DNA of 64,000 nucleotides from NCBI GenBank assembly GCA_022241475.1, contig JAKOMT010000002.1, positions 24,926-88,925 on the forward strand, given 5' to 3'. The notes under the pieces were generated by a model. The model worked only from the letters and a program-made list of their open reading frames with translations, was not told the DNA's origin and made no database searches. This stretch comes from Microvirga sp. (GTDB lineage: Bacteria; Pseudomonadota; Alphaproteobacteria; Rhizobiales; Beijerinckiaceae). Below are positions 47,711-57,939 of this stretch, piece after piece. Positions within the stretch are counted from its first letter, which is position 1, and every line of letters starts with the position of its first letter. The position numbers were made by a program, and so were the translations under genes.

Positions 47711-47753
47711 GGTCAAAAACAGACCCGACTTCCGGACGAGGCCGGAAGTCGGG
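47711..47753 (-). terminator. Terminator/attenuator between dctP and dctQ
   Basis: Perfect 12-bp stem CCCGACTTCCGG / CCGGAAGTCGGG with a 6-base loop. In the minus direction it is followed by TCTGTTTTTG. It lies just after dctP, so partial termination would give more binding protein than permease. Confidence 0.8.
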
Positions 47754-47776
47754 CTGAAGTCAGAGCGCCGGAGCGC

Positions 47777-48793
47777 TCAGTTGCTGGTCCACTCGATCCA
47801 CTTGTCGTAGATTTCGGTGGCGAGTTCCGGGTTGCCGGCGGCGGCGATGGAATCGCGCCAATCGGCGAGGCCGTCGGGCGCCGCGGCGACCCACTTCGCC
47901 ATTTCCTCGTCCGGGATCGGGATGAACTCGCCGCCCTGCGCGGTGATCTGCTCGATCGCATCCTCCTCGAGCTCGTTGATCGCCTCGACGTAAGCCGTCT
48001 GGGCCGTCGCGGCCTCCTCGAGAATGATCGTCTGGAGATCCTCCGGCAGGCGATCCCAGGTGCGGTTGCCGATCACGATGAAGTGGCCCGCGAAGTTCAT
48101 CACCGGGCCGCAATTGTACCGGCCGACCTCGTAGAGGCGGTTGGAGAGCACGTTGCCCGGATTGAGGAACGAGTAGTCGATCGTGCCCCGGTCGATGGCC
48201 TCGTAGACTTCGCCGACGGCGACGGAGACGGGGACGATGCCGACCGCCGCCTGGGCGCGCGGAATGTCGGCGCCGAAGCTGCGGACCTTCTTGCCGTTGA
48301 GAGCGTCGACCGTCGTGCAGTCGGCGGTCTTGCCCGTCATGTAGTAGGCGCCGAGCGGCTGCTGGAACAGCACGCGCACGTTCATGCGGCCGAACTCTTC
48401 CGCGAAGGCCGGGATCTCGGCGAAGGACTTGCTGGAGACCTCGATCGCCTGGAGCGGCGAATCGAACACGAACGGGATCTGGAAGGCGCGCGCGAGGCTG
48501 AGCTGATCGGCGTAGTAGCCCGGCACGATGGCCGCCATGTCGATTGCGCCGCGGCCGGCGAGCTGGAGCAGCTCCTGGCCGGCGCCGAGAGCGCCGGAAT
48601 AGGCGAATTCGACCTTGATGCGGCCGTCGGAGCGCTCGGCGATACGATCGGCGAACTGCTGCTCGACCGCCAGATACGGCGAATTGCCGAGATAGTGGCC
48701 GTAGCGCAGCGTGAATTCCTGCGCGGAGGCCGCGCCTGCGAGAACGGTGCAAGCCAGCGCCGTCGAAGCCAGGAACGAGAAGGTCCGAGTCAT
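47777..48793 (-). CDS. dctP: TRAP transporter solute-binding protein (DctP)
   Basis: Periplasmic binding protein of 338 residues with a Sec signal peptide (MTRTFSFLASTALACTVLAG, cleavage near ASA-QE). The start was chosen at this signal peptide; upstream in-frame codons are not supported. Family features include TLRYGHYLGNSPYLAVEQQF, GAIDMAAIVPGYYADQ and LGAYYMTGKTADC. The family binds organic acids through a conserved Arg; substrate is open. First gene of the dctPQM-deacetylase unit, behind candidate operator site 4. Confidence 0.93.
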   Translation of the reverse strand: MTRTFSFLASTALACTVLAGAASAQEFTLRYGHYLGNSPYLAVEQQFADRIAERSDGRIKVEFAYSGALGAGQELLQLAGRGAIDMAAIVPGYYADQLSLARAFQIPFVFDSPLQAIEVSSKSFAEIPAFAEEFGRMNVRVLFQQPLGAYYMTGKTADCTTVDALNGKKVRSFGADIPRAQAAVGIVPVSVAVGEVYEAIDRGTIDYSFLNPGNVLSNRLYEVGRYNCGPVMNFAGHFIVIGNRTWDRLPEDLQTIILEEAATAQTAYVEAINELEEDAIEQITAQGGEFIPIPDEEMAKWVAAAPDGLADWRDSIAAAGNPELATEIYDKWIEWTSN

Positions 48794-48908
48794 GGTTGAG
48801 ATCCCCTGTTGAGTTCTTTGTTGGACCGCTGGCGACATCCGCCCGTTCGCCCCGGCGCTGAAAGCGCCCCGACGGAGTGTTCCTGCGGAACCTCACGGTC
48901 GCCTTGTC

Positions 48909-48921
48909 GTCAACTGTTGAC
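48909..48921. promoter_or_regulatory. Candidate island operator, site 4 (dctP unit)
   Basis: GTCAAC-T-GTTGAC, a perfect interrupted palindrome and the best copy in the window. It lies 116 bp upstream of dctP and 217 bp upstream of the divergent nitroreductase-methyltransferase gene. A further half-site TGTCAAC occurs at 48945-48951. Confidence 0.6.
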
Positions 48922-49137
48922 AGATTTGACCATCGATGACTTTCTGTCAACCGCCCACCTGAGCGCCTCTCCGGCGATCGCAAGGAGGACATTATTCGGC
49001 GCGCCGCCAGCGAAGATCAATTGCGATTTTCGCATGATATCCGCAGCGCTTTCGCCAAAACGCAAAACGAGGCGCTCCGATTTGCCATCGTGCGAAATCA
49101 CGGCGGCGGGCGCGCCATCGACGGATCCGACGAGGGG

Positions 49138-50487
49138 ATGATGACAGTCACGACGCAAGCAGGCTCGACGGACGCGCAGGACATCCTCGCGCGCCTCGCC
49201 ACCCGATTCTCGTGCCGCGACTTCGCGCCCGTCGCGATCGACCGCGAAACGCTCGCGGCGATCGTCGCGGACGGCGTCCAGGCCCCCTCCTCCTGCAATC
49301 AGCAACAATGGCATTTCATCGTCGTGGACGACGACGCCGCCAAGATCGCCGCACGCGACATCGCCGGCGGCAACCACCATTTCGCCGAATGCTCGGCCCT
49401 GATTTTCCTGTGCTTCCAGAAGGGCTGGACGCACAACAATTTCTCCGTCGTCCAGTCGGTCGCCGGAGCGTGCTACCATATGATGCTGAGCGCGCATCTG
49501 CGCGGCTTCTCGAGCATCTGGAACGCCGGGATCGGCGATCACGGACGTCTGCGCGCGCTGCTCGGACTGCCGGACACGTTCGAGCCGCAGGGGGCGCTGG
49601 CGCTCGGCGTGCCGCGGGACACTGCGCCCCGCGTCAAGGCGCCGCGTCGTCCGATCGACGAAGTCCACAGCTGGAACAGGTTCGAGCGCCCGGCTCACAC
49701 GATGTATCCCGTGAAGCCCGCGCCCGCTTATCCCTATTTCAGCATCAGCAACGAGAACAATCCCTACGCCGAGTGGGATCCGACCCGATGGACCTGGGAT
49801 CAGGTCGCGGATTTCCGCGGCTATTCGGTTTGGGCGAAATCACCGCTGGCGGGCGTCTACGTGTCGCGCCGTCAGGGAGACGCCACGGAACGGGAGCTCG
49901 ATTTGCTCGCGACGACGCCCGAGGGCGCGCGCGTCGTCGACATCATGCCCTGGGGCGGAACCGCGACGACGCAGCTCGCGCGCAGGCTGTCGGCAGGTTC
50001 GCGGCTCGTCGTCGCGGAGCTGTCGCCGCACAATCTGTCCTTCGTCATGGAGCGCCTGTCGCGCGAAGGGCTCTCGATGGACACGATCGAGGGCGCGGCG
50101 ATGCGCGGCGCGAGCCTCCCCTTCCCCGACGCCTCGATCGACGCCATGACGGCTTTCCAGGCGCTCGAACACATGCCGGACCCCGAGGCGTTTCTCGACG
50201 AAGCGCGCCGCGTCCTTCGCCCCGACGGACAGCTCGTCGTCAGCGTGCGCAACCGCTCCTCCGATTACGGCGACGGGTGGGAGCGCGACGAGGCGCGCGG
50301 ACAGGTGCCGAACCAGGGCCCGTTCACGCCGCTCGCGGCGGAACGCGTGCGCGCCTGGCTCGCGCAGCGCTTCACGATCGAGGCCGAGGCGGGCATCGCC
50401 GTGGACGCCGACGGATCCGCTGTGGTCGAGACCGGCGACGCGCGCCTGTCCCGGCGCGTCTACGCCGCGCGCTGTCGGCCCGCCTGA
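49138..50487 (+). CDS. Nitroreductase-SAM methyltransferase fusion protein
   Basis: Two-domain protein of about 449 residues. Residues ~15-205 are a nitroreductase-family FMN domain (RFSCRDFAPVAIDRETL, QAPSSCNQQQWHFIVV, SAHLRGFSSIWNAGIG). Residues ~260-445 are a class I methyltransferase domain with ARVVDIMPWGGTATTQLAR and FQALEHMPDPEAFLDEARRV. The methyltransferase motif I is degenerate (DIMPWGG, not DxGxGxG). The linker is rich in Pro, Tyr and Trp. Starts at 49138 or 49141 are both next to GAGGGG. It is divergent from dctP across the operator region; substrate unknown. Confidence 0.8.
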   Translation: MMTVTTQAGSTDAQDILARLATRFSCRDFAPVAIDRETLAAIVADGVQAPSSCNQQQWHFIVVDDDAAKIAARDIAGGNHHFAECSALIFLCFQKGWTHNNFSVVQSVAGACYHMMLSAHLRGFSSIWNAGIGDHGRLRALLGLPDTFEPQGALALGVPRDTAPRVKAPRRPIDEVHSWNRFERPAHTMYPVKPAPAYPYFSISNENNPYAEWDPTRWTWDQVADFRGYSVWAKSPLAGVYVSRRQGDATERELDLLATTPEGARVVDIMPWGGTATTQLARRLSAGSRLVVAELSPHNLSFVMERLSREGLSMDTIEGAAMRGASLPFPDASIDAMTAFQALEHMPDPEAFLDEARRVLRPDGQLVVSVRNRSSDYGDGWERDEARGQVPNQGPFTPLAAERVRAWLAQRFTIEAEAGIAVDADGSAVVETGDARLSRRVYAARCRPA

Positions 50488-50567
50488 CCATCGGGTCGGG
50501 CCGTACGGAACCCTGCGCATTCTTGACCGTTGTCAGCTTGGGCTGATGGGGCCGGCAGGAAAAAATA

Positions 50568-51749
50568 ATGCGCAGTTTCGAAGACAACGCGTTCATGGCG
50601 CTCGTTGTCGCAATTTCATTGGTCTTCGCCTGGATCCTGACTCCGTTTTTCGGAGCGATCCTGTGGGGCATAGCGCTCGCTGTCGCATTCGTACCGCTGT
50701 GCAGGCTCATCGCGCGGCACGTCGGCGGGCGGCGAAACGTCGCCGCGTTCGTCACGGTTTTGATCATCATGACGATCGTCATCGCGCCGGCGATGTACAT
50801 CGCGTCCGTCGCGACGCAGCAAGCCGTGGCTCTGTATGAGCGCGTCGACAGTGGTGAACTCGATCTCCACAGCTACTTCGAGCAATTTCGCGCGGCGTTG
50901 CCGGAATTCGCGTCGGGCCTGATGGAACGCTTCGGCGTGACTAGCCTCGGGGCGCTCGAAGCGAAGATCAATGCAGGGCTCCTCTCGGGTAGCGAATTCA
51001 TCTCCGCCCAGGCGATCGGACTCGGAGCCAGCGCCTTCTTCTTCGTTATTCAGCTCATACTGATGCTCTACCTTCTCTATTTCCTCCTGCGTGACGAGGA
51101 AGGGCTCGGGCGCTGGGTGCGAAAGGTCATGCCGCTCGATCCCGAAAAGCGCCACTCGTTCTTCGAACGCTTCACGGTCGTCGTTCGCGCGACGCTCAAG
51201 GGCGACCTATTCGTGGCGTTGCTGCAGGGGACATTGGGCGGCACGATGTTCTGGATACTGGGAATTCCCAGTCCCCTGCTCTGGGGCGTCGGGATGGCGT
51301 TCCTCGCGCTCATGCCCGCCGTGGGGACGGCCGTCGTCTGGGCGCCGGTGGCGATCTACCTGCTCGCCACGGGGGATTTCTGGCGGGGCGTGTCGCTGCT
51401 CGTTTACGGGGCTTTCGTGATCAGCCTCGCCGACAACATCGTCCGACCGATCCTGATCGGAAAAGACACGCGCATGCCGAGTTACGTCGTGCTGACCTCG
51501 ACGCTCGGCGGCATCGCGACCTTCGGCCTGAACGGCATCCTGATCGGCCCCATGGTCGCGGCGCTCTTCATCTCGGCCTGGGAGATCATGACGCAAACGC
51601 GACGGGAAGCGACCGCCGATGCGGAGGCGGTCGCCGAAGCCGTGGCGGGAGCGGAGGCGCTCGCGGAGGCTGCCGCGCTCGCGCAGATCAGGTCGTCCAG
51701 AACCGTTGAGGAACCCGTGATCGCAACCGCGCGAACGGGGTCGAAATGA
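50568..51749 (+). CDS. AI-2E family transporter (PerM/YdiK-like)
   Basis: Membrane protein of 393 residues of the AI-2E exporter/PerM superfamily, with seven to eight predicted helices. Characteristic parts are ILTPFFGAILWGIALAVAFV near the N-terminus, LLQGTLGGTMFWILGIPSPL and LMPAVGTAVVWAPVAIYLLA, and NIVRPILIGKDTRMPSYVVL. The C-terminal tail is Ala/Glu-rich and low-complexity. Substrates range from signalling molecules to sodium/proton exchange; not fixed here. Confidence 0.9.
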   Translation: MRSFEDNAFMALVVAISLVFAWILTPFFGAILWGIALAVAFVPLCRLIARHVGGRRNVAAFVTVLIIMTIVIAPAMYIASVATQQAVALYERVDSGELDLHSYFEQFRAALPEFASGLMERFGVTSLGALEAKINAGLLSGSEFISAQAIGLGASAFFFVIQLILMLYLLYFLLRDEEGLGRWVRKVMPLDPEKRHSFFERFTVVVRATLKGDLFVALLQGTLGGTMFWILGIPSPLLWGVGMAFLALMPAVGTAVVWAPVAIYLLATGDFWRGVSLLVYGAFVISLADNIVRPILIGKDTRMPSYVVLTSTLGGIATFGLNGILIGPMVAALFISAWEIMTQTRREATADAEAVAEAVAGAEALAEAAALAQIRSSRTVEEPVIATARTGSK

Positions 51750-52393
51750 CGGGGCGACGCAGGGCGCGTCGTGAAGCGCAGGCGAATTGAAGCCTCGCGA
51801 TGGCGTTTTCGCTTCACCGAAGAATCATGCCGATCACGCCGTTACGAGAGTCGAACTGAGCCGGGGTTCATCGAACCGGAGCAGTCGGCGGCGTCGAGCC
51901 CGTCGGAGCGCGTATAAAATTTGACCGATATTTCATCGTTCCGAGCAGGAATCGTTCTGTTGATCACTTTGCGCCTCCGCTCTCGGCGCCGTAAAGCGAA
52001 GGGTCGCGCCCCTCGACGGTCCGCAGTTTCACGGACGTGAAAGCCGCTCTCCACCACGATTCACGAACCGCTCCGTCCGGCGGGACGACATGCGACGGCC
52101 GTCTCGGCACAAGCCAGGATCGCGACAATTCATCGCAACGTCCACCCGGCGCGACTACAGGGCGAGACGCGGCGCGAGGCGCCTGATCACGCATTCGCAC
52201 AAAGTCACGGCTTGACCAGTCGTTTGATGTCGCTGTTAGATTGCGCCCATGCGTGAAAGGCGAACACCGCCTTTCTAAATTTGCGCATCCAAGTCCATCG
52301 GTGACGTTCGGCCGCTGCGCTCGCATCGGCCCGTCGCCGGAGAATGAGGTTCGACGACGAAACGTCGACCCGCAACAGAGGGGTATGTGGGCC
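51750..52393. other. Long non-coding gap before aapJ
   Basis: About 640 bp without a supported gene on either strand. A short AT-rich patch (about 51910-51950, GTATAAAATTTGACCGATAT) could hold a promoter. No tRNA, repeat or recognisable riboswitch was seen. The aapJ promoter and leader should lie in its right part. Confidence 0.5.
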
Positions 52394-53422
52394 ATGAAAA
52401 CCATCACCAAAGCAGTTCTGGGCGCCGCCACGCTCGCGCTCGTAGCGCCGGCCGCCACGGCCGCCACGCTCGACGACGTGAAGGCGAAGGGCTTCGTGCA
52501 GTGCGGAGTGCATACGGGTCTCGCCGGCTTTGCGGCGCCGAATGACGCCGGCGAGTGGACCGGCTTCGACGTCGACATGTGCCGCGCGGTCGGCGCGGCG
52601 GTCTTCGGCGACGCGACCGCCGTGCGCTACACGCCGACGAACGCGACCGAGCGCTTCACGGCGCTGCAATCGGGCGAAATCGACATGCTCGCCCGCAACA
52701 CGACCTGGACGCTCAGCCGCGACACGACGCTCGGCTTCAACTTTACGGGCGTCAACTACTATGACGGCCAGGGCTTCATGATCAACGCGTCGCGCCTGCC
52801 CGGCATCACCTCGGCGCTGGAGCTCTCGGGTGCGGCGATCTGCGTGCAGACCGGCACCACGACCGAGCTGAACCTCGCGGATTACTTCGCGGCCAACAAC
52901 CTCGAATACAACCCCGTCGTCTTCCAGGGCTTCGACGAGACCAACGCCGCCTACGAGGCCGGTCGCTGCGACGCCTACACGACCGACCAGTCTGGCCTCT
53001 ACGCGCTGCGCCTGACGCTCGCCAATCCCAACGACCACGTCGTGCTGCCCGAGATCATCTCGAAGGAGCCGCTCGGCCCCGCAGTTCGTCAAGGTGACGA
53101 CGGCTGGTTCAACGTCGTGAAGTGGACGCTCTTCGCCATGGTCCAGGCGGAAGAGCTCGGCATCAGCTCCGAGAACATCGACGAGATGCTGGAATCCGAC
53201 AATCCGGAGATCCGCCGCATCCTCGGGCAGGAAGAGAACTCCAGCATCGGCGCCGGCCTGGGCCTGAGCAATGACTGGGTGGTCAACATCGTTCGCGAAG
53301 TCGGCAATTACGGCGAGGTGTTCGAGCGCAACATCGGCGAGGGCAGCCCGCTCCAGATCTCCCGCGGCCTGAACGCCCTGTGGACCGAAGGCGGCCTGCA
53401 GTACGCGCCTCCGCTGCGCTAA
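52394..53422 (+). CDS. aapJ: General L-amino-acid ABC transporter binding protein AapJ
   Basis: Periplasmic binding protein of 342 residues. The start MKTITKAVLGAATLALVAP gives a Sec signal peptide ending near TAA-TLDD; GAGGGG lies ten bases upstream. Family blocks are VKAKGFVQCGVHTGLAGFAA, GFDVDMCRAVGAAVFGD and DAYTTDQSGLYALRL. In rhizobia Aap takes up a broad set of L-amino acids. It is followed by a terminator and then aapQ, M and P. Confidence 0.95.
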   Translation: MKTITKAVLGAATLALVAPAATAATLDDVKAKGFVQCGVHTGLAGFAAPNDAGEWTGFDVDMCRAVGAAVFGDATAVRYTPTNATERFTALQSGEIDMLARNTTWTLSRDTTLGFNFTGVNYYDGQGFMINASRLPGITSALELSGAAICVQTGTTTELNLADYFAANNLEYNPVVFQGFDETNAAYEAGRCDAYTTDQSGLYALRLTLANPNDHVVLPEIISKEPLGPAVRQGDDGWFNVVKWTLFAMVQAEELGISSENIDEMLESDNPEIRRILGQEENSSIGAGLGLSNDWVVNIVREVGNYGEVFERNIGEGSPLQISRGLNALWTEGGLQYAPPLR

Positions 53423-53437
53423 GCGATCCAGACTGTC

Positions 53438-53468
53438 GAGGGCGGCCCTGAGGCCGCCCTCTTCGTTT
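53438..53468 (+). terminator. Terminator/attenuator between aapJ and aapQ
   Basis: Stem GAGGGCGGCC / GGCCGCCCTC with loop CTGA, followed by TTCGTTT. It lies 15 bp after the aapJ stop and would favour aapJ over aapQMP expression. Confidence 0.8.
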
Positions 53469-53616
53469 ACGGCCGCAGGCCCTCAAAGCGACACCGGGAA
53501 GACTGCGAACGCCTCGGCCGGACGGATGTCCGAGCCGAACAGGGTTCGTGCGTCCTGTCCCCGGCGATCCGCCGATCGCCGCTCCGTCGCTGCGGGCCCG
53601 TTCTGGGGAACATGAC

Positions 53617-54807
53617 ATGGCCAGGAAATCCGGCCCGCCGCCGCGCGACGAAGCGCGCGTATCGTGGGTCAACGATCCGAAAATCCGCGGTATCTTCTTT
53701 CAAATACTCGCGGCGCTCGCCCTCGTCCTCTTCATCATGTGGATCGTCGGCAACACCAGCGAGAACCTGCGACGCGCCAACATCGCCACCGGCTTCGGCT
53801 TCCTCGACCGGCGCGCGGGATTCGACGTCAGTCAGGCGCTCATCGAATACAGCGCCAATTCGACCTTCGGACGCGCCGTCGTCGTCGGGCTCCTGAACAC
53901 CATTCTCGTCGCCGTCATCGGCATCATCACCGCGACGTTCCTCGGCTTCCTCGTCGGAGTCGGGCGGTTGTCCCGGAACTGGCTGATCGCCAAGCTGTGC
54001 GCCTTCTACGTCGAGCTGTTCCGCAACATCCCGCCGCTGCTCGTGATCTTCTTCTGGTATCTCGGCGTCCTGTCGGTTCTTCCGGCCCCGCGCGACAGCT
54101 ACGAACTGCCCTTCCAGAGCTATATCAACAGCCGCGGACTCTTCATGCCGCGTCCGATCTGGGAATCGGGAGCCTGGCTCATCGTCGCCGCCATTCTCGT
54201 CGGCGTCGTCGCCTCGTGGTTCGTCGCGCGCTGGGCGTACAAGCGGCAGATGGCGACGGGCGAGCGCTTCCCGATCTTTCGGACGGTTCTCGGCCTCGTC
54301 GTGGGTCTGCCGATCCTCGCCTATTTCGCAGCGGGCCAGCCGGTCACCTTCGACTACCCCATCCTCGGCACCTTCAACCTGCGCGGCGGCGTGGACATCA
54401 AGCCGGAATTCCTGTCGCTCTATCTCGCTCTGTCCTTCTACACGGCCTCGTTCATCGCCGAGATCGTCCGTGCGGGCATTCTCGGGGTGTCCAAGGGGCA
54501 GACCGAAGCCGCTTCGGCGCTCGGGTTGCGGCAGGGACCGGTGCTTCGGCTCGTCATCGTGCCGCAGGCGCTGCGCATCATCATCCCGCCGCTGACAAGC
54601 CAGTACCTGAACCTGACGAAGAACTCGTCGCTCGCGGTCTTCATCGGCTATCCCGATCTCGTCCAGATCGGCCAGACGACGATGAACCAGACCGGCCAGG
54701 CCATCGAAATCGTGGTCATCTGGATGGTCATCTATCTCGGCCTCAGCCTCGCGACCTCCGCCTTCATGAACTGGTACAACGCCAAAATGGCGCTGGTGGA
54801 AAGGTAG
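53617..54807 (+). CDS. aapQ: Amino-acid ABC transporter permease AapQ
   Basis: Inner-membrane permease of 396 residues. The start [20 protein letters not shown] follows GGGGAA at six bases. The His/Glu/Gln-type permease motif is [20 protein letters not shown] early, and the EAA loop is [20 protein letters not shown]. The large insertion between helices is typical of AapQ. Pairs with AapM. Confidence 0.95.
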   Translation: MARKSGPPPRDEARVSWVNDPKIRGIFFQILAALALVLFIMWIVGNTSENLRRANIATGFGFLDRRAGFDVSQALIEYSANSTFGRAVVVGLLNTILVAVIGIITATFLGFLVGVGRLSRNWLIAKLCAFYVELFRNIPPLLVIFFWYLGVLSVLPAPRDSYELPFQSYINSRGLFMPRPIWESGAWLIVAAILVGVVASWFVARWAYKRQMATGERFPIFRTVLGLVVGLPILAYFAAGQPVTFDYPILGTFNLRGGVDIKPEFLSLYLALSFYTASFIAEIVRAGILGVSKGQTEAASALGLRQGPVLRLVIVPQALRIIIPPLTSQYLNLTKNSSLAVFIGYPDLVQIGQTTMNQTGQAIEIVVIWMVIYLGLSLATSAFMNWYNAKMALVER

Positions 54808-54811
54808 TCCC

Positions 54812-55969
54812 ATGCAGGAGCACGATCTTTCTTTCACACGCGCGCAAATGCTCGCGGCCCAGCCTCCGCTGAAGCCCGAGCGCGGCGTCGGTCGCTGGAT
54901 GCGCAAGAACCTGTTCGCGACGCCGCTCGATACGGCGCTGACGATCGTCGGCCTTCTCCTGATCGCCTGGATCCTGCCGCCCTTCATCCGCTGGGCGCTC
55001 ATCGACGCGGCCTGGACCGGCTCCGACCGCTCGGTCTGCGCCACGATCGAACAGGGCGGGTTGCGACCCGACGGGTGGTCCGGCGCCTGCTGGGCCTTCG
55101 TGAACGCGAAGTTCGAGCAGTTCATGTACGGGCGCTACACCGTGTCGGAACGCTGGCGCGTCGATCTCACGGCCCTGCTCTTCGTCGGGCTACTGACGCC
55201 GCTCGCCATTCCGAGCGTTCCGTACAAATTCACGAACGCCTTCATCTTCTTCGTCGCGTTCCCGATCGTCGCGTTCTTCCTGCTCGTCGGCGGGTTTTTC
55301 GGGCTCCGGTACGTTCCGACTTCGGAATGGGGCGGTCTGCTCGTCACGATGGTGCTCTCGTTCGTGGGCATCGTGGTGTCGCTGCCGATGGGAATTCTGC
55401 TGGCGCTCGGGCGACGATCGAAGCTGCCGGTGGTCAAGTTGATCTGCGTCGTCTTCATCGAGACGGTGCGCGGCGTGCCGCTCGTCACGGTGCTGTTCAT
55501 GGCCTCCGTGATGCTTCCGCTATTCATGCCGGCCGGGATGACGTTCGACCGCTTCCTGCGGGCGCTCGTCGGCGTGGCGCTCTTCGCATCCGCCTACATG
55601 GCCGAGGTGATCCGCGGCGGTCTGCAGGCGATTCCGAAGGGGCAGTACGAAGGCGCCTCGTCGCTCGGCCTCGGCTACTGGCAGTCCATGGGGCTCATCG
55701 TCCTGCCGCAGGCGCTCAAGCTCGTCATCCCGGGGATCGTGAACACCTTCATCGGTCTCTTCAAGGATACGAGCCTCGTCTACATCATCGGCATGTTCGA
55801 TCTGCTCGGCATCGTGCGCCAGAACTTCACCGACGCGAACTGGGCGTCGGCGCAGACGCCCATGTCGGGACTGCTCTTCGCGGGAGCCATCTTCTGGATC
55901 TTCTGCTTCGGCATGTCGCGCTACTCCATCTACATGGAGCGCAGGCTCGACACCGGACACCGGAGCTAA
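54812..55969 (+). CDS. aapM: Amino-acid ABC transporter permease AapM
   Basis: Second permease, 385 residues. It begins [20 protein letters not shown], with [20 protein letters not shown] and the EAA loop [21 protein letters not shown] periplasmic insertion holds the Cys pair CATIEQGG and GACWAF. Four bases separate it from aapQ. Confidence 0.95.
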   Translation: MQEHDLSFTRAQMLAAQPPLKPERGVGRWMRKNLFATPLDTALTIVGLLLIAWILPPFIRWALIDAAWTGSDRSVCATIEQGGLRPDGWSGACWAFVNAKFEQFMYGRYTVSERWRVDLTALLFVGLLTPLAIPSVPYKFTNAFIFFVAFPIVAFFLLVGGFFGLRYVPTSEWGGLLVTMVLSFVGIVVSLPMGILLALGRRSKLPVVKLICVVFIETVRGVPLVTVLFMASVMLPLFMPAGMTFDRFLRALVGVALFASAYMAEVIRGGLQAIPKGQYEGASSLGLGYWQSMGLIVLPQALKLVIPGIVNTFIGLFKDTSLVYIIGMFDLLGIVRQNFTDANWASAQTPMSGLLFAGAIFWIFCFGMSRYSIYMERRLDTGHRS

Positions 55970-56035
55970 GCGGCGGCCACGGCCGCCGCGCCCATTGTTT
56001 CAGAAACGGCGTCCAAACGCCGAGGGGAACGAGAT

Positions 56036-56836
<801 letters not shown>

Positions 56837-56895
56837 TCGGACGAGGCCAAGGGGCCGCGAGGACCTTGCTTCCGCGAGGACGTGGCTGAAACATG

Positions 56896-56937
56896 AAAAA
56901 GGCGGCCGCGCGGGAATTTTCGCGCGGCCGCCTTTTT
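56896..56937. terminator. Bidirectional terminator between aapP and pstB
   Basis: AAAAAGGCGGCCGCGCG paired with CGCGCGGCCGCCTTTTT, loop GGAATTTT. A T run follows in both orientations, so it serves the convergent aap and pst operons. Confidence 0.93.
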
Positions 56938-57034
56938 CGTTTTGCTGATGACCCGCCCGATCGGTCGCGGCGAGGCGCCGTTCGCGAAGAGCGTCCCGTC
57001 CGCCCCCGCAGCGGCCGAACGACCGGCGACGTCG

Positions 57035-57922
57035 TCAGCCGAAGCGGCCGGTGACGTAGTCCTGCGTGCGCTTGTTGCGCGGATTGGTGAATATCTGGTC
57101 GGTCGGTCCCTCCTCGACGAGGTAGCCGAGGTGGAAGAAGCAGGTCTTCTGGGAGACCCGCGCCGCCTGCTGCATCGAGTGCGTGACGATCACGATCGTG
57201 AATTGACGCCGCAACTCGTCGATCAGCTCTTCGATGCGCGCGGTGGCGATCGGATCGAGCGCCGAGCAGGGCTCGTCCATCAGGATCACTTCCGGCGAGA
57301 CCGCGATGGCGCGGGCGATGCACAGACGCTGCTGTTGCCCGCCCGACAGGCTGGTGCCCGTATCGCCGAGGCGGTCCTTCACCTCGTCCCACAGGCCGGC
57401 CTTGCGCAGGGCGGCCTCGACGATCTCCGCGAGCTCGGCCTTGGTCTTGGCCAACCCGTGGATCCGCGGCCCGTAGGCCACGTTCTCGAAGATCGATTTC
57501 GGAAACGGGTTGGGCTTCTGGAACACCATGCCGACGCGGGCGCGCAAGGTCACGACGTCGAGGTCCGGATCGTAGATGTCCTTTCCGTCGATCGTGATCC
57601 GCCCCTCGACGCGCGCGCTTTCGATCGTGTCGTTCATGCGGTTCAGGCAACGCAGGAACGTCGACTTGCCGCAGCCCGACGGGCCGATGAACGCCGTGAC
57701 CGCCTTTTCGGGAAGGCTGATGCTCAGATCGTGGATCGCCTGGGCGGCGCCGTAGAAGACGTTCACGTTTCGCGCGTCGACCTTCGTCGCCACCGGCGTA
57801 TCCATTGGGATCCGGACGGTCTCCCGCTGGTCCGCCTCCATGGAAACGCGCGCGGGCTCCGGCTTCTCCAGGACGGTCGCCTCGGGCTTGGGCGTCATTG
57901 AAGGGGCGATTATTGCGGTCAT
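57035..57922 (-). CDS. pstB: Phosphate ABC transporter ATP-binding protein PstB
   Basis: ATPase of the high-affinity phosphate importer, 295 residues. The start [19 protein letters not shown] follows GAGGAG at five bases and adds a ~45-residue N-terminal extension. Walker [20 protein letters not shown], signature [17 protein letters not shown] and Walker [21 protein letters not shown] are typical of PstB. Last gene of pstSCAB here; phoU does not follow, since aap converges. Confidence 0.96.
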   Translation of the reverse strand: MTAIIAPSMTPKPEATVLEKPEPARVSMEADQRETVRIPMDTPVATKVDARNVNVFYGAAQAIHDLSISLPEKAVTAFIGPSGCGKSTFLRCLNRMNDTIESARVEGRITIDGKDIYDPDLDVVTLRARVGMVFQKPNPFPKSIFENVAYGPRIHGLAKTKAELAEIVEAALRKAGLWDEVKDRLGDTGTSLSGGQQQRLCIARAIAVSPEVILMDEPCSALDPIATARIEELIDELRRQFTIVIVTHSMQQAARVSQKTCFFHLGYLVEEGPTDQIFTNPRNKRTQDYVTGRFG

Positions 57923-57939
57923 GTCGTCTCCTCGCTCGC

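Noticed and set aside
45322..47757. An 811-codon plus-strand frame over dctM/dctQ/deacetylase
   Set aside because: Shadow of three well-supported minus-strand genes; its composition is dominated by Arg, Glu, Asp and His.
51840..51880. GGGGTTCATCGAACC as a tRNA T-arm
   Set aside because: No acceptor, D or anticodon arm could be built around it.
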